From an uncultured Oscillospiraceae bacterium (lineage in GTDB: Bacteria > Bacillota > Clostridia > Oscillospirales > Acutalibacteraceae): 28,531 nucleotides of DNA. The notes under the pieces are model-generated. The model was not told the DNA's origin and did not search any database. It was given only the letters and a program-made list of their open reading frames with translations. This document shows, in pieces, positions 8,041 to 16,587 of this stretch. The stretch spans positions 1-28,531 of the forward strand of contig CABSLQ010000040.1 of NCBI GenBank assembly GCA_902478605.1. Reading direction: 5' to 3'. A program made the position numbers and the translations under genes. Position 1 is the first letter of the stretch, and each line of letters starts with the position of its first letter.

Positions 8041-9639
8041 ATGAAAATGAAAAAAACTGTGAAATGGACGGTATTTCTGGCGGCTTTGGCCCTGATGATC
8101 GGCTGTTTCGCCAGCTGTGGAGGAGATCCGAAGGGGAATCCGGTAAGCGGCACAGCGACAAGCGGAACAAGCGGCGGCGCTGCCAATGCTACGGATGCCT
8201 CCGGCAATGCGACGGAGCCGGGAGAAACCGTGCAGACAGACGCTAGCGGAAACAGCAATCCCAGCGCGGACAACAACAGTAAAACCGGCAGCGGTAATAA
8301 AACCGACAGCAATAAAACCGATAACAATAAAACCAATAACAACAGCAAAACCACTGTTGCCAACAGCAGCGGCAACGCCAACGCCAACGATCCGCTGAAA
8401 GATGTAGAGACAAAGGGAAAAACCTTTACCGTTATCTCCACCTACCTGTCCTCCAAACGCACCAGTAGTATGGATCTGTATGCCGAACTCTTTTTGGAAC
8501 GTGCGCAGGAGGTAGAGAAGGAACTGGGCTGTAAAATCAACATTGTGAATTCTGTGTACCCCACTCCCGAATGGCTGGCGCCTCAGATCCGGGCCGGTAA
8601 GAAGGTGGCTGATTTGCTTCATGTGGAAATGCGACAGCTGGTTCCTTTTGTTTCGGCAGGCTACGTGAAAGCGTGGAGCGATATCCCTGGAGTGAATGTA
8701 AAGGATTCCAATTTCAATCAGGGAATCACCCAGGTGTCTACCATCGGCGGAAAGACCTATGCGCTGAGTATGCTGAAGCCGGAAGAGGTGCGTTACTGCG
8801 GGATAATCAATAAAACGCTTCTTCGCAATTGCGGCATCGACCCCGATGAGATTTACAGAAAGATTGACGACGGCACATGGAACTTTGATGCATTGAAGGC
8901 CTATGCGCAAAAGGTTCAGTCGAACAGTTCTTTTAAAGGGAAAGCCGTCGACGCCGATCCAACCTACCTGCTTGAAATGCTTATGGCCGCCAACAATGGC
9001 CGTCTCGTTACCATGAACAGCGCTGGGAAAGCTACGCCCACCTATACCTCGGCCAATGTTAAGGAAGCGGCCGGGTTTATGGATGAACTGATCACGGGAA
9101 ATCTTTATAATCCTAAAGATTATACCACCGATCGTTTTGTGCAGGGAAATGTGGCGTTTTTGTTTGATGAATCCTGGGTGATGGCAAAGAAAATTCGGTC
9201 GAATGTGAAAAATTTCGATTATGGAATGATCATCCTGCCCAAAGGTCCCAGTGCTTCCGGGTATGTCAGCGGTTTGGAGCATGCGAATATCTTTATGGCC
9301 ACCTCCACCAACACGGAACTGGACTTCACGGCCAAGGTACTCAACGCTTTGGCAAAGCCGTCCAAAAATCAGACGGGAAGCCAGTGGTGGCTGGACGAGG
9401 TGCAGTTGGATTTGTTCCAGAAAAACGATGCAAAAAGCCTGAATATCTACCAAAAATGTTTGAACAGCGCGACGATTGATTTGGGTTTATGCGTCCCGAC
9501 CTTGACCACCGCGTTCAAGGACGCGGTTCTCCAGAATGCCATTATTGATAAAAAAACCTCCGTGTCTGCAGCCTTTGACAGTATCAACGGAAAGCTGGAC
9601 GGCACTATAAATGATGTTTTTAAAAATATAGGCAAGTGA
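8041..9639 (+). CDS. ABC sugar transporter substrate-binding lipoprotein
   Basis: The best start is ATG 8041, eight bases after AGAAAGGA; ATGs at 8020 and 8035 are in frame but worse placed. The 532-residue product has a lipoprotein signal with candidate lipidated cysteines at C22 and C26 (IGCFASCGG). A low-complexity Asn/Ser/Thr/Gly/Lys linker spans about residues 30-120, then a family 1-type extracellular solute-binding domain with typical features such as 'ADLLHVEMRQLVPFVSAGYV', a 'GKTYALS' strand and 'GNVAFLFDESWVM'. It should deliver oligosaccharide to one of the two permease pairs downstream. The ligand cannot be read from sequence. The next gene also encodes a solute-binding domain, so the operon has two receptors for two permease pairs. 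Confidence 0.85.
   Translation: MKMKKTVKWTVFLAALALMIGCFASCGGDPKGNPVSGTATSGTSGGAANATDASGNATEPGETVQTDASGNSNPSADNNSKTGSGNKTDSNKTDNNKTNNNSKTTVANSSGNANANDPLKDVETKGKTFTVISTYLSSKRTSSMDLYAELFLERAQEVEKELGCKINIVNSVYPTPEWLAPQIRAGKKVADLLHVEMRQLVPFVSAGYVKAWSDIPGVNVKDSNFNQGITQVSTIGGKTYALSMLKPEEVRYCGIINKTLLRNCGIDPDEIYRKIDDGTWNFDALKAYAQKVQSNSSFKGKAVDADPTYLLEMLMAANNGRLVTMNSAGKATPTYTSANVKEAAGFMDELITGNLYNPKDYTTDRFVQGNVAFLFDESWVMAKKIRSNVKNFDYGMIILPKGPSASGYVSGLEHANIFMATSTNTELDFTAKVLNALAKPSKNQTGSQWWLDEVQLDLFQKNDAKSLNIYQKCLNSATIDLGLCVPTLTTAFKDAVLQNAIIDKKTSVSAAFDSINGKLDGTINDVFKNIGK
8296..8340 (+). repeat. Three tandem 15-bp repeats in the lipoprotein linker
   Basis: AATAAAACCGACAGC, AATAAAACCGATAAC and AATAAAACCAATAAC run in tandem and encode NKTDS-NKTDN-NKTNN. 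They lie in the flexible tether between the lipid anchor and the binding domain. Copy number could vary between strains by slippage and change tether length without shifting frame. Confidence 0.75.
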
Positions 9640-9672
9640 CAGCCGGTATCGGTATGATATGGGGTAACGTAT

Positions 9673-12576
9673 ATGCAAAAAAGAGCACATAAGTGGTATA
9701 CAGGTTTTCGCCGTTTTATGTCGGTAATTCTTCTCCTTGCGCTTATTCCATATCCGGGGATAAAGGCCGACAGCCGTGTAACAGCGGCTGTCGGTTCCGC
9801 TGAGGGAACGGGGGCGGCCGGCAGGGAGGCGGACGGGCTTTTGTCCTATGCGAAGTACCTGGCGGAGCATGAGAATGCCGGCGCGCCCCGGGATTCCATT
9901 GTACTCGATATGGAGGGCGGACCGGCCGTTTCAGGAGGACAGCCCGAAATATCGGAAAATTATGAGGGCTGTGAAGGCAGGTCCGTCCTTCTTAAAGAGG
10001 ATCAGGATATCACTTGGCGCTTTCAGGTGGAGCAGGAAGGGCTGTACGCCCTGCAATTCTACTATTATCCGGCTCCCGGAACGGGCGGCTCTATCGAGCG
10101 GCGGGTGCTCCTGGACGGCGCGGTTCCCTTTCAGGAGGCGGACTCCCTGTCGCTGGACAGGATATGGAGGAATCAGGACGGGGAGATCCGCTATGATGTG
10201 CAGGGAAACCAGATCCTGATCCCGCAGGAGGAAGCCCCTGCCTGGCGGAAGCAGTATGCCGAGGATCCCTCCGGCTATGCCGGCGCACCGCTGCGCTTTT
10301 ATTTATCGGCGGGCGAACATACCCTCACATTGGCCGGTGTGCAGGAGCCGTTGCTGCTGCGTTCTCTGACTTTCTGCCCGGCGTCGCAGACCGATGCCGC
10401 GCCATACAGCGAGATTTTGGCCGCCTATGAGAAGGAAGGCGTGCAGGCGGTTTCCGGGGAGGTGGAGATCACCCTCCAGGGGGAAGCGGCGGATGCCAAA
10501 TCCTTGCGGATGCTGGATCCGCAAACGGACAAGACCTCTCCGACGGTGACGCCCTACGACCCGGCCCGGATACGGTATAACACCATCGGCGGCGGCCAGT
10601 GGGCCAACGCAGGCCAATGGATTGAGTGGCGCTTTTACGCGCCGGAGAGCGGCCGGTACGCCCTGGCCGCCCATTTCAAGCAGTCGTATAAAACCGACAG
10701 CGCCAGCGTCCGCGAAATCCGGATCGACGGGGAACTGCCCTTTGAGGAAGCAAAAAACTGGATGTTTCCCTATGACGGGGCCTGGCAGTGCGCCTATTTT
10801 GCCGATGCAGGCGGAAAGCCCTACGAGTTTTTTCTGGAGGAAGGCTGGCATACCGTTAACCTGCGCGTTGGTCTTGGCCGGTACGGAGATATCCTGTCCG
10901 ACGCCAACGGGCTGCTCACGCGTCTCAATACGATATACCGGGAAATCATCGTCATCACGGGCGCCAGCCCCGATACCTTCCGGGACTACCGGCTGGACAG
11001 GGTGATACCCGAAACGCTGGACGGCATGAAAACGTTGAGCCGAGAGCTCCGGGACTTTGAAAAGAGGCTGCTGCAGGAGGACTCCAGCGCCACCAATATC
11101 CCGGAGATCAAGAAAATCTATGACTTTTTAGACAGGATGAGCGGCGACAGCGAAACAGTGGCGAAGCTGTTGAGCAGCTATAAGGATGCGCTGGCTGCCT
11201 TCGGCACATGGATCAATGGCCGGCTCGGCCACTCCCTGGAGATCGACTGGCTGCGCTTTTCGTCGGCGCAGGCCGCGCTTCCCAAAGGAGAAGCCGGATT
11301 TTTTGCGCGGAGCGTGCACTATATCCGGCAGTTCCTTTCTTCCTTCTTCATGGATTATTCCACCATAGGCCAGACGGAGCTGGCGTCCGAAAAATCGGTC
11401 GTGGTGTGGCTGACGACCGGGCGGGATCAGGCGCAGCTGCTGCGCCAGTGCGCCCAGAGCGGCTTTACTCCCGAAACGGGGATTGCCGCCGACATACAGC
11501 TGGTGTCGTCGGGTGCGCTGCTCCCCGCCATACTGGCGGACAAGGGGCCGGATGTGGTTCTGGGTGTGACGCAGGATACGCCGGTAAATCTGGCGCTGCG
11601 CAACGCGCTGCTGGATCTGAGCCGCTTGGAACATATTGACGAGGCTATGGAGGCGTTTTATCCTGCCGCGCTGGTCCCTTTCCGGTTTAACGGCGGCTTA
11701 TACGCCCTGCCGGAAACCCAAACTTTCCCTATGCTGTTTTACCGCAAGGATATTTTAAAGCAGCTGGAAATCCCGGTAAGCGATCTTGACCGATGGGACA
11801 CGCTGCTGGGTTCCGTGCTGCCAAGGCTGCAAAAGGATTCGCTCTCCTTCGGTATGGCCCACTCCTTTAACCATTACCTGACCTTTAATTTCCAGCAGGG
11901 GGGTGCGCTGTATGCGCAGGATAACCGCGTATCGGCCCTGTCGGACAGCGCCGCGATAGACAGCATGGAACTGTACACCATGCTGTATACCCAGTACAAG
12001 CTGGACGTGGTTTATGACTTTGCCAACCGGTTCCGCACCGGCGAAATCCCGGTGGCCGTCGCCGATTATACACAGTATAACCAGCTGACCATGTTTGCCC
12101 CGGAGATAAAAGGGCTGTGGGGTATGCTGCCCGTCCCCGGCGTCCTGCAGGAGGATGGGACGGTGAACCGCGCGGCGGCCGGTACGGTGACTGGTGCGGT
12201 CATCCTGGCCAATTCCAAAATGCCGGAGGAGGCGTGGAGGTTCCTGCGCTGGTGGGTATCTGCGGAGACCCAGACGCAGTTCGGGCAGGGCCTGGAATCC
12301 ATCGTGGGCGCGGCCTCCCGCTATAACACGGCAAACCGGGAGGCTATGAAAAATATCCAGTGGGATACGGACATGAAGGACAGCATCCTGCGGCAGGCGG
12401 AACAACTGGAGGGGCTTCCAGAGGTGCCGGGCGGCTATATCACCTCCCGCCTTTTTGACTTTGCTTTCCGCAGCGTTGTCTACAACAACGCAAGCGTCCG
12501 GGAGACCATGGTCGAAACCGCGTTTGATATTGACCGCGAGCTGGCCAATAAGCGCAGGGAATACGCTCTTAATTGA
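9673..12576 (+). CDS. Large solute-binding protein with N-terminal beta-sandwich modules
   Basis: This 967-residue protein is about twice the usual length of a sugar-binding protein. A signal-like hydrophobic segment (about 16-28) follows a long basic N-terminus; no lipobox cysteine is seen. Two beta-sandwich segments follow (about 73-235 and 265-430) with 'W-R-F-x-x-x-x-x-G-x-Y-x-L' patterns like galactose-binding or CBM6/35-type folds. A helical linker (about 435-565) leads to a family 1-type solute-binding domain (about 575-960: 'KGPDVVLGVTQD', 'NGGLYALPETQTFPMLFYRKDIL', 'EEAWRFLRWW'). The start has only a weak GGGG site. Its stop is 12 bases before the permease gene, so it probably feeds that importer. 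The extra modules may hold polymer while the binding domain takes the oligomer (inference). Anchoring without a lipid is unexplained. Confidence 0.8.
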   Translation: MQKRAHKWYTGFRRFMSVILLLALIPYPGIKADSRVTAAVGSAEGTGAAGREADGLLSYAKYLAEHENAGAPRDSIVLDMEGGPAVSGGQPEISENYEGCEGRSVLLKEDQDITWRFQVEQEGLYALQFYYYPAPGTGGSIERRVLLDGAVPFQEADSLSLDRIWRNQDGEIRYDVQGNQILIPQEEAPAWRKQYAEDPSGYAGAPLRFYLSAGEHTLTLAGVQEPLLLRSLTFCPASQTDAAPYSEILAAYEKEGVQAVSGEVEITLQGEAADAKSLRMLDPQTDKTSPTVTPYDPARIRYNTIGGGQWANAGQWIEWRFYAPESGRYALAAHFKQSYKTDSASVREIRIDGELPFEEAKNWMFPYDGAWQCAYFADAGGKPYEFFLEEGWHTVNLRVGLGRYGDILSDANGLLTRLNTIYREIIVITGASPDTFRDYRLDRVIPETLDGMKTLSRELRDFEKRLLQEDSSATNIPEIKKIYDFLDRMSGDSETVAKLLSSYKDALAAFGTWINGRLGHSLEIDWLRFSSAQAALPKGEAGFFARSVHYIRQFLSSFFMDYSTIGQTELASEKSVVVWLTTGRDQAQLLRQCAQSGFTPETGIAADIQLVSSGALLPAILADKGPDVVLGVTQDTPVNLALRNALLDLSRLEHIDEAMEAFYPAALVPFRFNGGLYALPETQTFPMLFYRKDILKQLEIPVSDLDRWDTLLGSVLPRLQKDSLSFGMAHSFNHYLTFNFQQGGALYAQDNRVSALSDSAAIDSMELYTMLYTQYKLDVVYDFANRFRTGEIPVAVADYTQYNQLTMFAPEIKGLWGMLPVPGVLQEDGTVNRAAAGTVTGAVILANSKMPEEAWRFLRWWVSAETQTQFGQGLESIVGAASRYNTANREAMKNIQWDTDMKDSILRQAEQLEGLPEVPGGYITSRLFDFAFRSVVYNNASVRETMVETAFDIDRELANKRREYALN

Positions 12577-12588
12577 TGGGAGTACAAG

Positions 12589-13515
12589 ATGAAAGCATTA
12601 CAAAACCGATCCCCCAATGGACAGGGCGGCGCACGCCGGTTCTTTTATCGCTACGGCGCGGATTATCTCTTCATGCTGCCGTTTTTGCTTGTGTTTTTTA
12701 CCTTTGTGATTATACCCGTGTTTGTCTCCATCTTTTTAAGCTTTACCCGTTTTGACGTGGTGCAGGCGCCGGTATTTTTGGGAATATCCAATTATATCCG
12801 GCTGTTTATGGACGATCCGCTTTTCGTCCTGGCGCTGAAAAACACCCTGTTCATTTCGCTTATCACCGGGCCGCTGGGCTTTTTCCTCTGTATCCTGCTG
12901 GCCTGGATGCTCAATGAAATGGGCAACCGCCTGCGCACGCTGCTGACGCTGCTGTTTTATGCCCCGGCGATCAGCGGCGGCGCGTATGCGATTTTCCAGA
13001 TTATATTCAGCGCCGATTCCTACGGCTTTATAAACGGCGCCCTTATCAACATGGGATTTATCAGCAAGCCGATAAACTGGATCGGTGACAGCGCGTATAT
13101 GATGCCCACGGCGATTATCCTGCTGCTGTGGATGAGCTTTGGCTCCGGCTTTTTATCCCTGATTGCCGGTTTTAAAAATATCGATAAGCGGCTGTATGAG
13201 GCGGCGGCTATCGACGGGATCCAAAACCGGTATCAGGAAATGTGGTATATTACCCTGCCGTCCATGAAGCCGCAGCTGATGTTTGCGTCGGTTATGAGCA
13301 TCACCGGATCCTTCGGGGTGGGAGACGTGCTGTCGGCCGTGTTCGGGTTTCCCAGCGCGAATTACGCGGTGTATACGCTGGCGCATATGCTGACCGACTA
13401 CGGCAGTACGCGCTTTGAGATGGGATACGCCTCCGCTGTGGCGACGGTTTTGTTTGTCATTATGATAAGCTCCAACGCCGTTGTGCAGAGGCTGCTGGCC
13501 AAAATAGGCGCTTAA
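12589..13515 (+). CDS. ABC sugar permease, MalF type (pair 1)
   Basis: A 308-residue polytopic protein with about six membrane helices, the first at about residues 25-50. The cytoplasmic coupling loop EAAAIDG begins at E204 and continues to a 'LPSMKPQL' turn, the EAA signature that contacts the ATPase. GGGAG at 12576-12580 supports the ATG. It is followed 19 bases later by its MalG-type partner. No ABC ATPase gene is in the window; carbohydrate-uptake class 1 systems in Firmicutes often share an MsmX-type ATPase encoded elsewhere. Confidence 0.92.
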   Translation: MKALQNRSPNGQGGARRFFYRYGADYLFMLPFLLVFFTFVIIPVFVSIFLSFTRFDVVQAPVFLGISNYIRLFMDDPLFVLALKNTLFISLITGPLGFFLCILLAWMLNEMGNRLRTLLTLLFYAPAISGGAYAIFQIIFSADSYGFINGALINMGFISKPINWIGDSAYMMPTAIILLLWMSFGSGFLSLIAGFKNIDKRLYEAAAIDGIQNRYQEMWYITLPSMKPQLMFASVMSITGSFGVGDVLSAVFGFPSANYAVYTLAHMLTDYGSTRFEMGYASAVATVLFVIMISSNAVVQRLLAKIGA

Positions 13516-13534
13516 ACGGAAAGGGGTTTGCTTC

Positions 13535-14449
13535 ATGTCTGATATCGCATTATCTGAAAAGCCCCGGCAGAGGCGCGGCCGCCTGCATATCAAAGCGCTT
13601 ATCCGAGGGAAGAAAATCAACCGCTCCCGGGCGGGTACCCTGTTTCTGCTGCTTTTTTTGTTTGCGGGTGCGGCGGTTATGGCGCTGCCGATGGTGCTGA
13701 TCATATCCAACGCCTTCAAGCCGCACGACGAGCTGCTGGTTTTCCCGCCGCAGCTGATCCCCCACAACCCCACGATGAAAAACTTCCGCGATATGTTTAA
13801 TGTGCTGTCTGCTTCCTATGTCCCGTTTCTGCGGTTTATTTTCAATTCGGTGTTTGTGACGGCCGCGGGATCGGCGGGCCATATCCTGTTATCCTCCATG
13901 TGCGCCTATCCCTTAGCCAAAAAGAATTTCCCGGGCCGCAAGATCATTTTTCGGATCATTGTGTGGTCGCTGATGTACAGCTCCACTGCGGCCGTCATCT
14001 CCAATTATCTGATCATGTCCTCGCTGGGCTGGATCGATTCCTACCTGGCCCTTATCGTTCCGGCATTCGGATCGTCATTGGGCCTGTACCTGATGAAGCA
14101 GTTTATGGAGCAGCTCCCGGATTCGCTGATCGAGGCGGCGCGGATCGACGGGGCGGGACAGTGGGCTACCTTCTGGAAAATCGTGATGCCCAACGTAAAG
14201 GGCGCCTGGCTGACCCTGCTGATGCTGTCGGTGCAGAGCCTGTGGGGAACGGGAGCCAACAACTATATCTACAAGGACGAGCTGAAAACGCTGCCCTATG
14301 CCCTGGGGCAGATCATGACGGGAGGCATTGCCCGTGCAGGCGTAGGGGCCGCCGTATCCCTTTTCATGCTGCTTGTCCCGGTGGCGATTTTTGTGTTCAG
14401 CCAGAATAACATTGTGGAAACGATGTCGTCGTCCGGCATGAAAGATTGA
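13535..14449 (+). CDS. ABC sugar permease, MalG type (pair 1)
   Basis: A 304-residue inner-membrane permease with a basic N-terminal tail, a first helix at about residues 35-58 and the coupling motif EAARIDGAG starting at E200, followed by 'FWKIVMPNVKGAW'. It ends in the usual MalG-like C-terminal helix and short tail. It makes a heterodimer with the preceding permease. The next gene's ribosome binding site overlaps its stop, which indicates translational coupling to the NHL-Yip1 gene. Confidence 0.92.
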   Translation: MSDIALSEKPRQRRGRLHIKALIRGKKINRSRAGTLFLLLFLFAGAAVMALPMVLIISNAFKPHDELLVFPPQLIPHNPTMKNFRDMFNVLSASYVPFLRFIFNSVFVTAAGSAGHILLSSMCAYPLAKKNFPGRKIIFRIIVWSLMYSSTAAVISNYLIMSSLGWIDSYLALIVPAFGSSLGLYLMKQFMEQLPDSLIEAARIDGAGQWATFWKIVMPNVKGAWLTLLMLSVQSLWGTGANNYIYKDELKTLPYALGQIMTGGIARAGVGAAVSLFMLLVPVAIFVFSQNNIVETMSSSGMKD

Positions 14450-14461
14450 GGTGGAAAAGCG

Positions 14462-16570
14462 TTGAAAAAACTGTTACTTTGCATCCTGTGCGCGGCGGCT
14501 TTTCTGCCCTGCTTTACTGTGCGCTCCCATGCGGCCAGCTATTCCGACGACGCGGTTTATAAAACCTACGCTTACAATAACCGGTTAGAACCGGTGGTTC
14601 TGCCTTCCGCCTTTTCGGTGGAGCGTGTCCTTACTGGAAGCGATATCGCCCAAAAGCCGTTCAGCGAGCCGGTCGATTTGTTTTACGACGGACAGGGCCG
14701 GATTTATCTGTGCGATACGGGAAATGACCGGGTGGTCGTGATGGATACGGCGTTTCAGCCCATCGCTGAGATTACGAATTTTGAGTGGGAAGGGCGGCAG
14801 GAGTCGCTCAGCGGGCCGCAGGGGGTGTATGCGGACGGAAAAACGGTATATATTTCGGATACCGGGAATCACCGTATCGTGGCCTTTGACGCAGCCCGGC
14901 AGTTCCTTCCGCTGAAAATCCTGCAGGCCCCGGATATTCCCCTGCTGGATACGGAAGTGGCTTTTGAACCGATGCGGCTGACCGCCGACAATTCCGGCGG
15001 GCTGTATGTGATTGCCAAGGGGATCAACCAGGGAATCGTTTGGCTGGACGGAGACGGGACGTTCATTGGGTTTACCGGCGCGCCCCGCGTAGAATTCAGC
15101 CTCACAGAGCTTTTTTGGAGAAATTTCGCCACAAAGGAACAAAAGGCGAGGATGGAAAGCTTTGTCCCCACCGAGTACGATTCCGTCGTGCGGGATGCAA
15201 ACGGTTTTCTCTATGTGACCTCGCAAACCTCCAGCATTGTTCCTGTGGGCAAGCTGAACAGCAACGGCGAAAATATCCGGAAAAAAAAGGGATATTTCGC
15301 GGATGAAAGGTACATAGCAAACAACTATGCGCCTTATTTTTCGGATATCGCCCTTGGCGATCCGGCCAGCGGGCTGCATTATACTATCGATTCCAAGCAG
15401 GGGCGGATATACTGCTACACCGAAGAGGGTGAAATGCTGTATGCATTTGGAAAAAACGGGACGCAGAAGGGGACCTTCACCAATGGCAGCGCCATCGAAT
15501 TCCTGCCGGATCTGAAAAGCGGGCGGCACCGGCTGCTGATAACCGATCGCAGCCGGGGAACGGTGACGGTGCTTCGGGAAACGGATTTCGGGGCGGGGAT
15601 CCGCCGGGCCGTCCAGGCCTATGATGAGGGACGGTACGAGGAGGCCGCCGCCTTGTGGAATGAGGTGGGGCTGGCCGCCTCCGGCTATGTTCCGGCTGTC
15701 TCCGGCCTGGCGCGGATCGATATACAAAACGGCGACTATCAAAAGGCCATGGAACGGCTGCTGTCTGTGCGGGATTACAGCCTGTATGCCGAGGCGTTTG
15801 GAAAATGGCGGTCCGACTTTATCCGGGATCACTTCTTATGGGTGATAGCGGCCGTATGCGGCCTGGCGGCGCTGCTGTTCGTTGACGTAAAGGTAATCCG
15901 GCGCGTCCCGGCGGTACAAAGGCTGAAAAATACGGCTGTGGGAAAAGGGTACCGGTACGGCACCTACGTCATGTTCCACCCGTTCGACGGCTTTTGGGAT
16001 CTAAAGAGGGAAAAGCGCGGCAACATGAAATCCGCGCTGCTGATCGCGGCGCTGTTTTTCCTCTTCTATGCGCTCCGGCTGCAGTACAGCGGCTATGTCA
16101 CCACGGGTATGGTGGCCTCCGAGGTCAACGTTTTATATCATCTGACCCTGATCCTCCTGCCGCTGTGCTTCTGGGTTGCCGCCAACTGGTGCATTACCAC
16201 ACTGATGGACGGCAAGGGAACCCTGAAGGACATCATCATCGCCACCTGCTACGCGCTGAAGCCTTATGTCCTGCTGGGCCTTCCCATGCTGCTGGCGTCC
16301 CATCTGATATCGGCCGATGAGTTTATTTTTTACGATATTGCGGACCGATTGATCCTTGTCTGGGTTCTGGCGCTCCTTTTCTTCGGGCTGATGATGACCC
16401 ACGATTATTCGCTGTCCAAGTCGGTGCTGTCCGTCCTGCTTATCTTTGTGGGGATCTGCCTGATTATTTTCATCCTGCTTTTGCTGCTCAATATTGTGCA
16501 GGAAGTGTATCGGTTTGTTTATAATTCGTACAGTGAGATCACCTTCCGCTCCTATTCCAAACTTTCGTGA
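14462..16570 (+). CDS. NHL-repeat, TPR and Yip1-domain membrane protein
   Basis: A TTG start is supported by GAGGTGG nine bases upstream and by the signal peptide that begins there (MKKLLLCILCAAAFLPCF). The 702-residue product has a predicted extracellular beta-propeller of NHL type (about 60-375; 'PVDLFYDGQGRIYLCDTGNDRVVVMD' and 'GPQGVYADGKTVYISDTGNHRIVAFD' are clear repeat units), two TPR-like helices (about 383-450), a membrane helix (about 458-478) and a Yip1-type multi-helix domain (about 504-695, beginning FHPFDGFWDLKREKRG). Its role is not known. Neighbours suggest an accessory subunit or assembly factor of the sugar uptake system. Such proteins recur beside DUF5696 and ABC genes in Paenibacillus and Clostridia from my memory of the family. 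It overlaps no gene but ends within 18 bases of the next start. Confidence 0.8.
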   Translation: MKKLLLCILCAAAFLPCFTVRSHAASYSDDAVYKTYAYNNRLEPVVLPSAFSVERVLTGSDIAQKPFSEPVDLFYDGQGRIYLCDTGNDRVVVMDTAFQPIAEITNFEWEGRQESLSGPQGVYADGKTVYISDTGNHRIVAFDAARQFLPLKILQAPDIPLLDTEVAFEPMRLTADNSGGLYVIAKGINQGIVWLDGDGTFIGFTGAPRVEFSLTELFWRNFATKEQKARMESFVPTEYDSVVRDANGFLYVTSQTSSIVPVGKLNSNGENIRKKKGYFADERYIANNYAPYFSDIALGDPASGLHYTIDSKQGRIYCYTEEGEMLYAFGKNGTQKGTFTNGSAIEFLPDLKSGRHRLLITDRSRGTVTVLRETDFGAGIRRAVQAYDEGRYEEAAALWNEVGLAASGYVPAVSGLARIDIQNGDYQKAMERLLSVRDYSLYAEAFGKWRSDFIRDHFLWVIAAVCGLAALLFVDVKVIRRVPAVQRLKNTAVGKGYRYGTYVMFHPFDGFWDLKREKRGNMKSALLIAALFFLFYALRLQYSGYVTTGMVASEVNVLYHLTLILLPLCFWVAANWCITTLMDGKGTLKDIIIATCYALKPYVLLGLPMLLASHLISADEFIFYDIADRLILVWVLALLFFGLMMTHDYSLSKSVLSVLLIFVGICLIIFILLLLLNIVQEVYRFVYNSYSEITFRSYSKLS

Positions 16571-16587
16571 CCGAACCGGAGGATGCT

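Noticed and set aside
7669..9453. 594-residue ORF on the minus strand
   Set aside because: It lies wholly antisense to the membrane-anchored GH13 3' end and the binding lipoprotein, has an Ile/His/Arg-rich composition and no recognisable domain. It is an open-frame shadow of GC-biased codons.
14585..15832. 415-residue ORF on the minus strand
   Set aside because: Antisense to the NHL region of the Yip1-type protein, with no domain, no ribosome binding site and unnatural composition.
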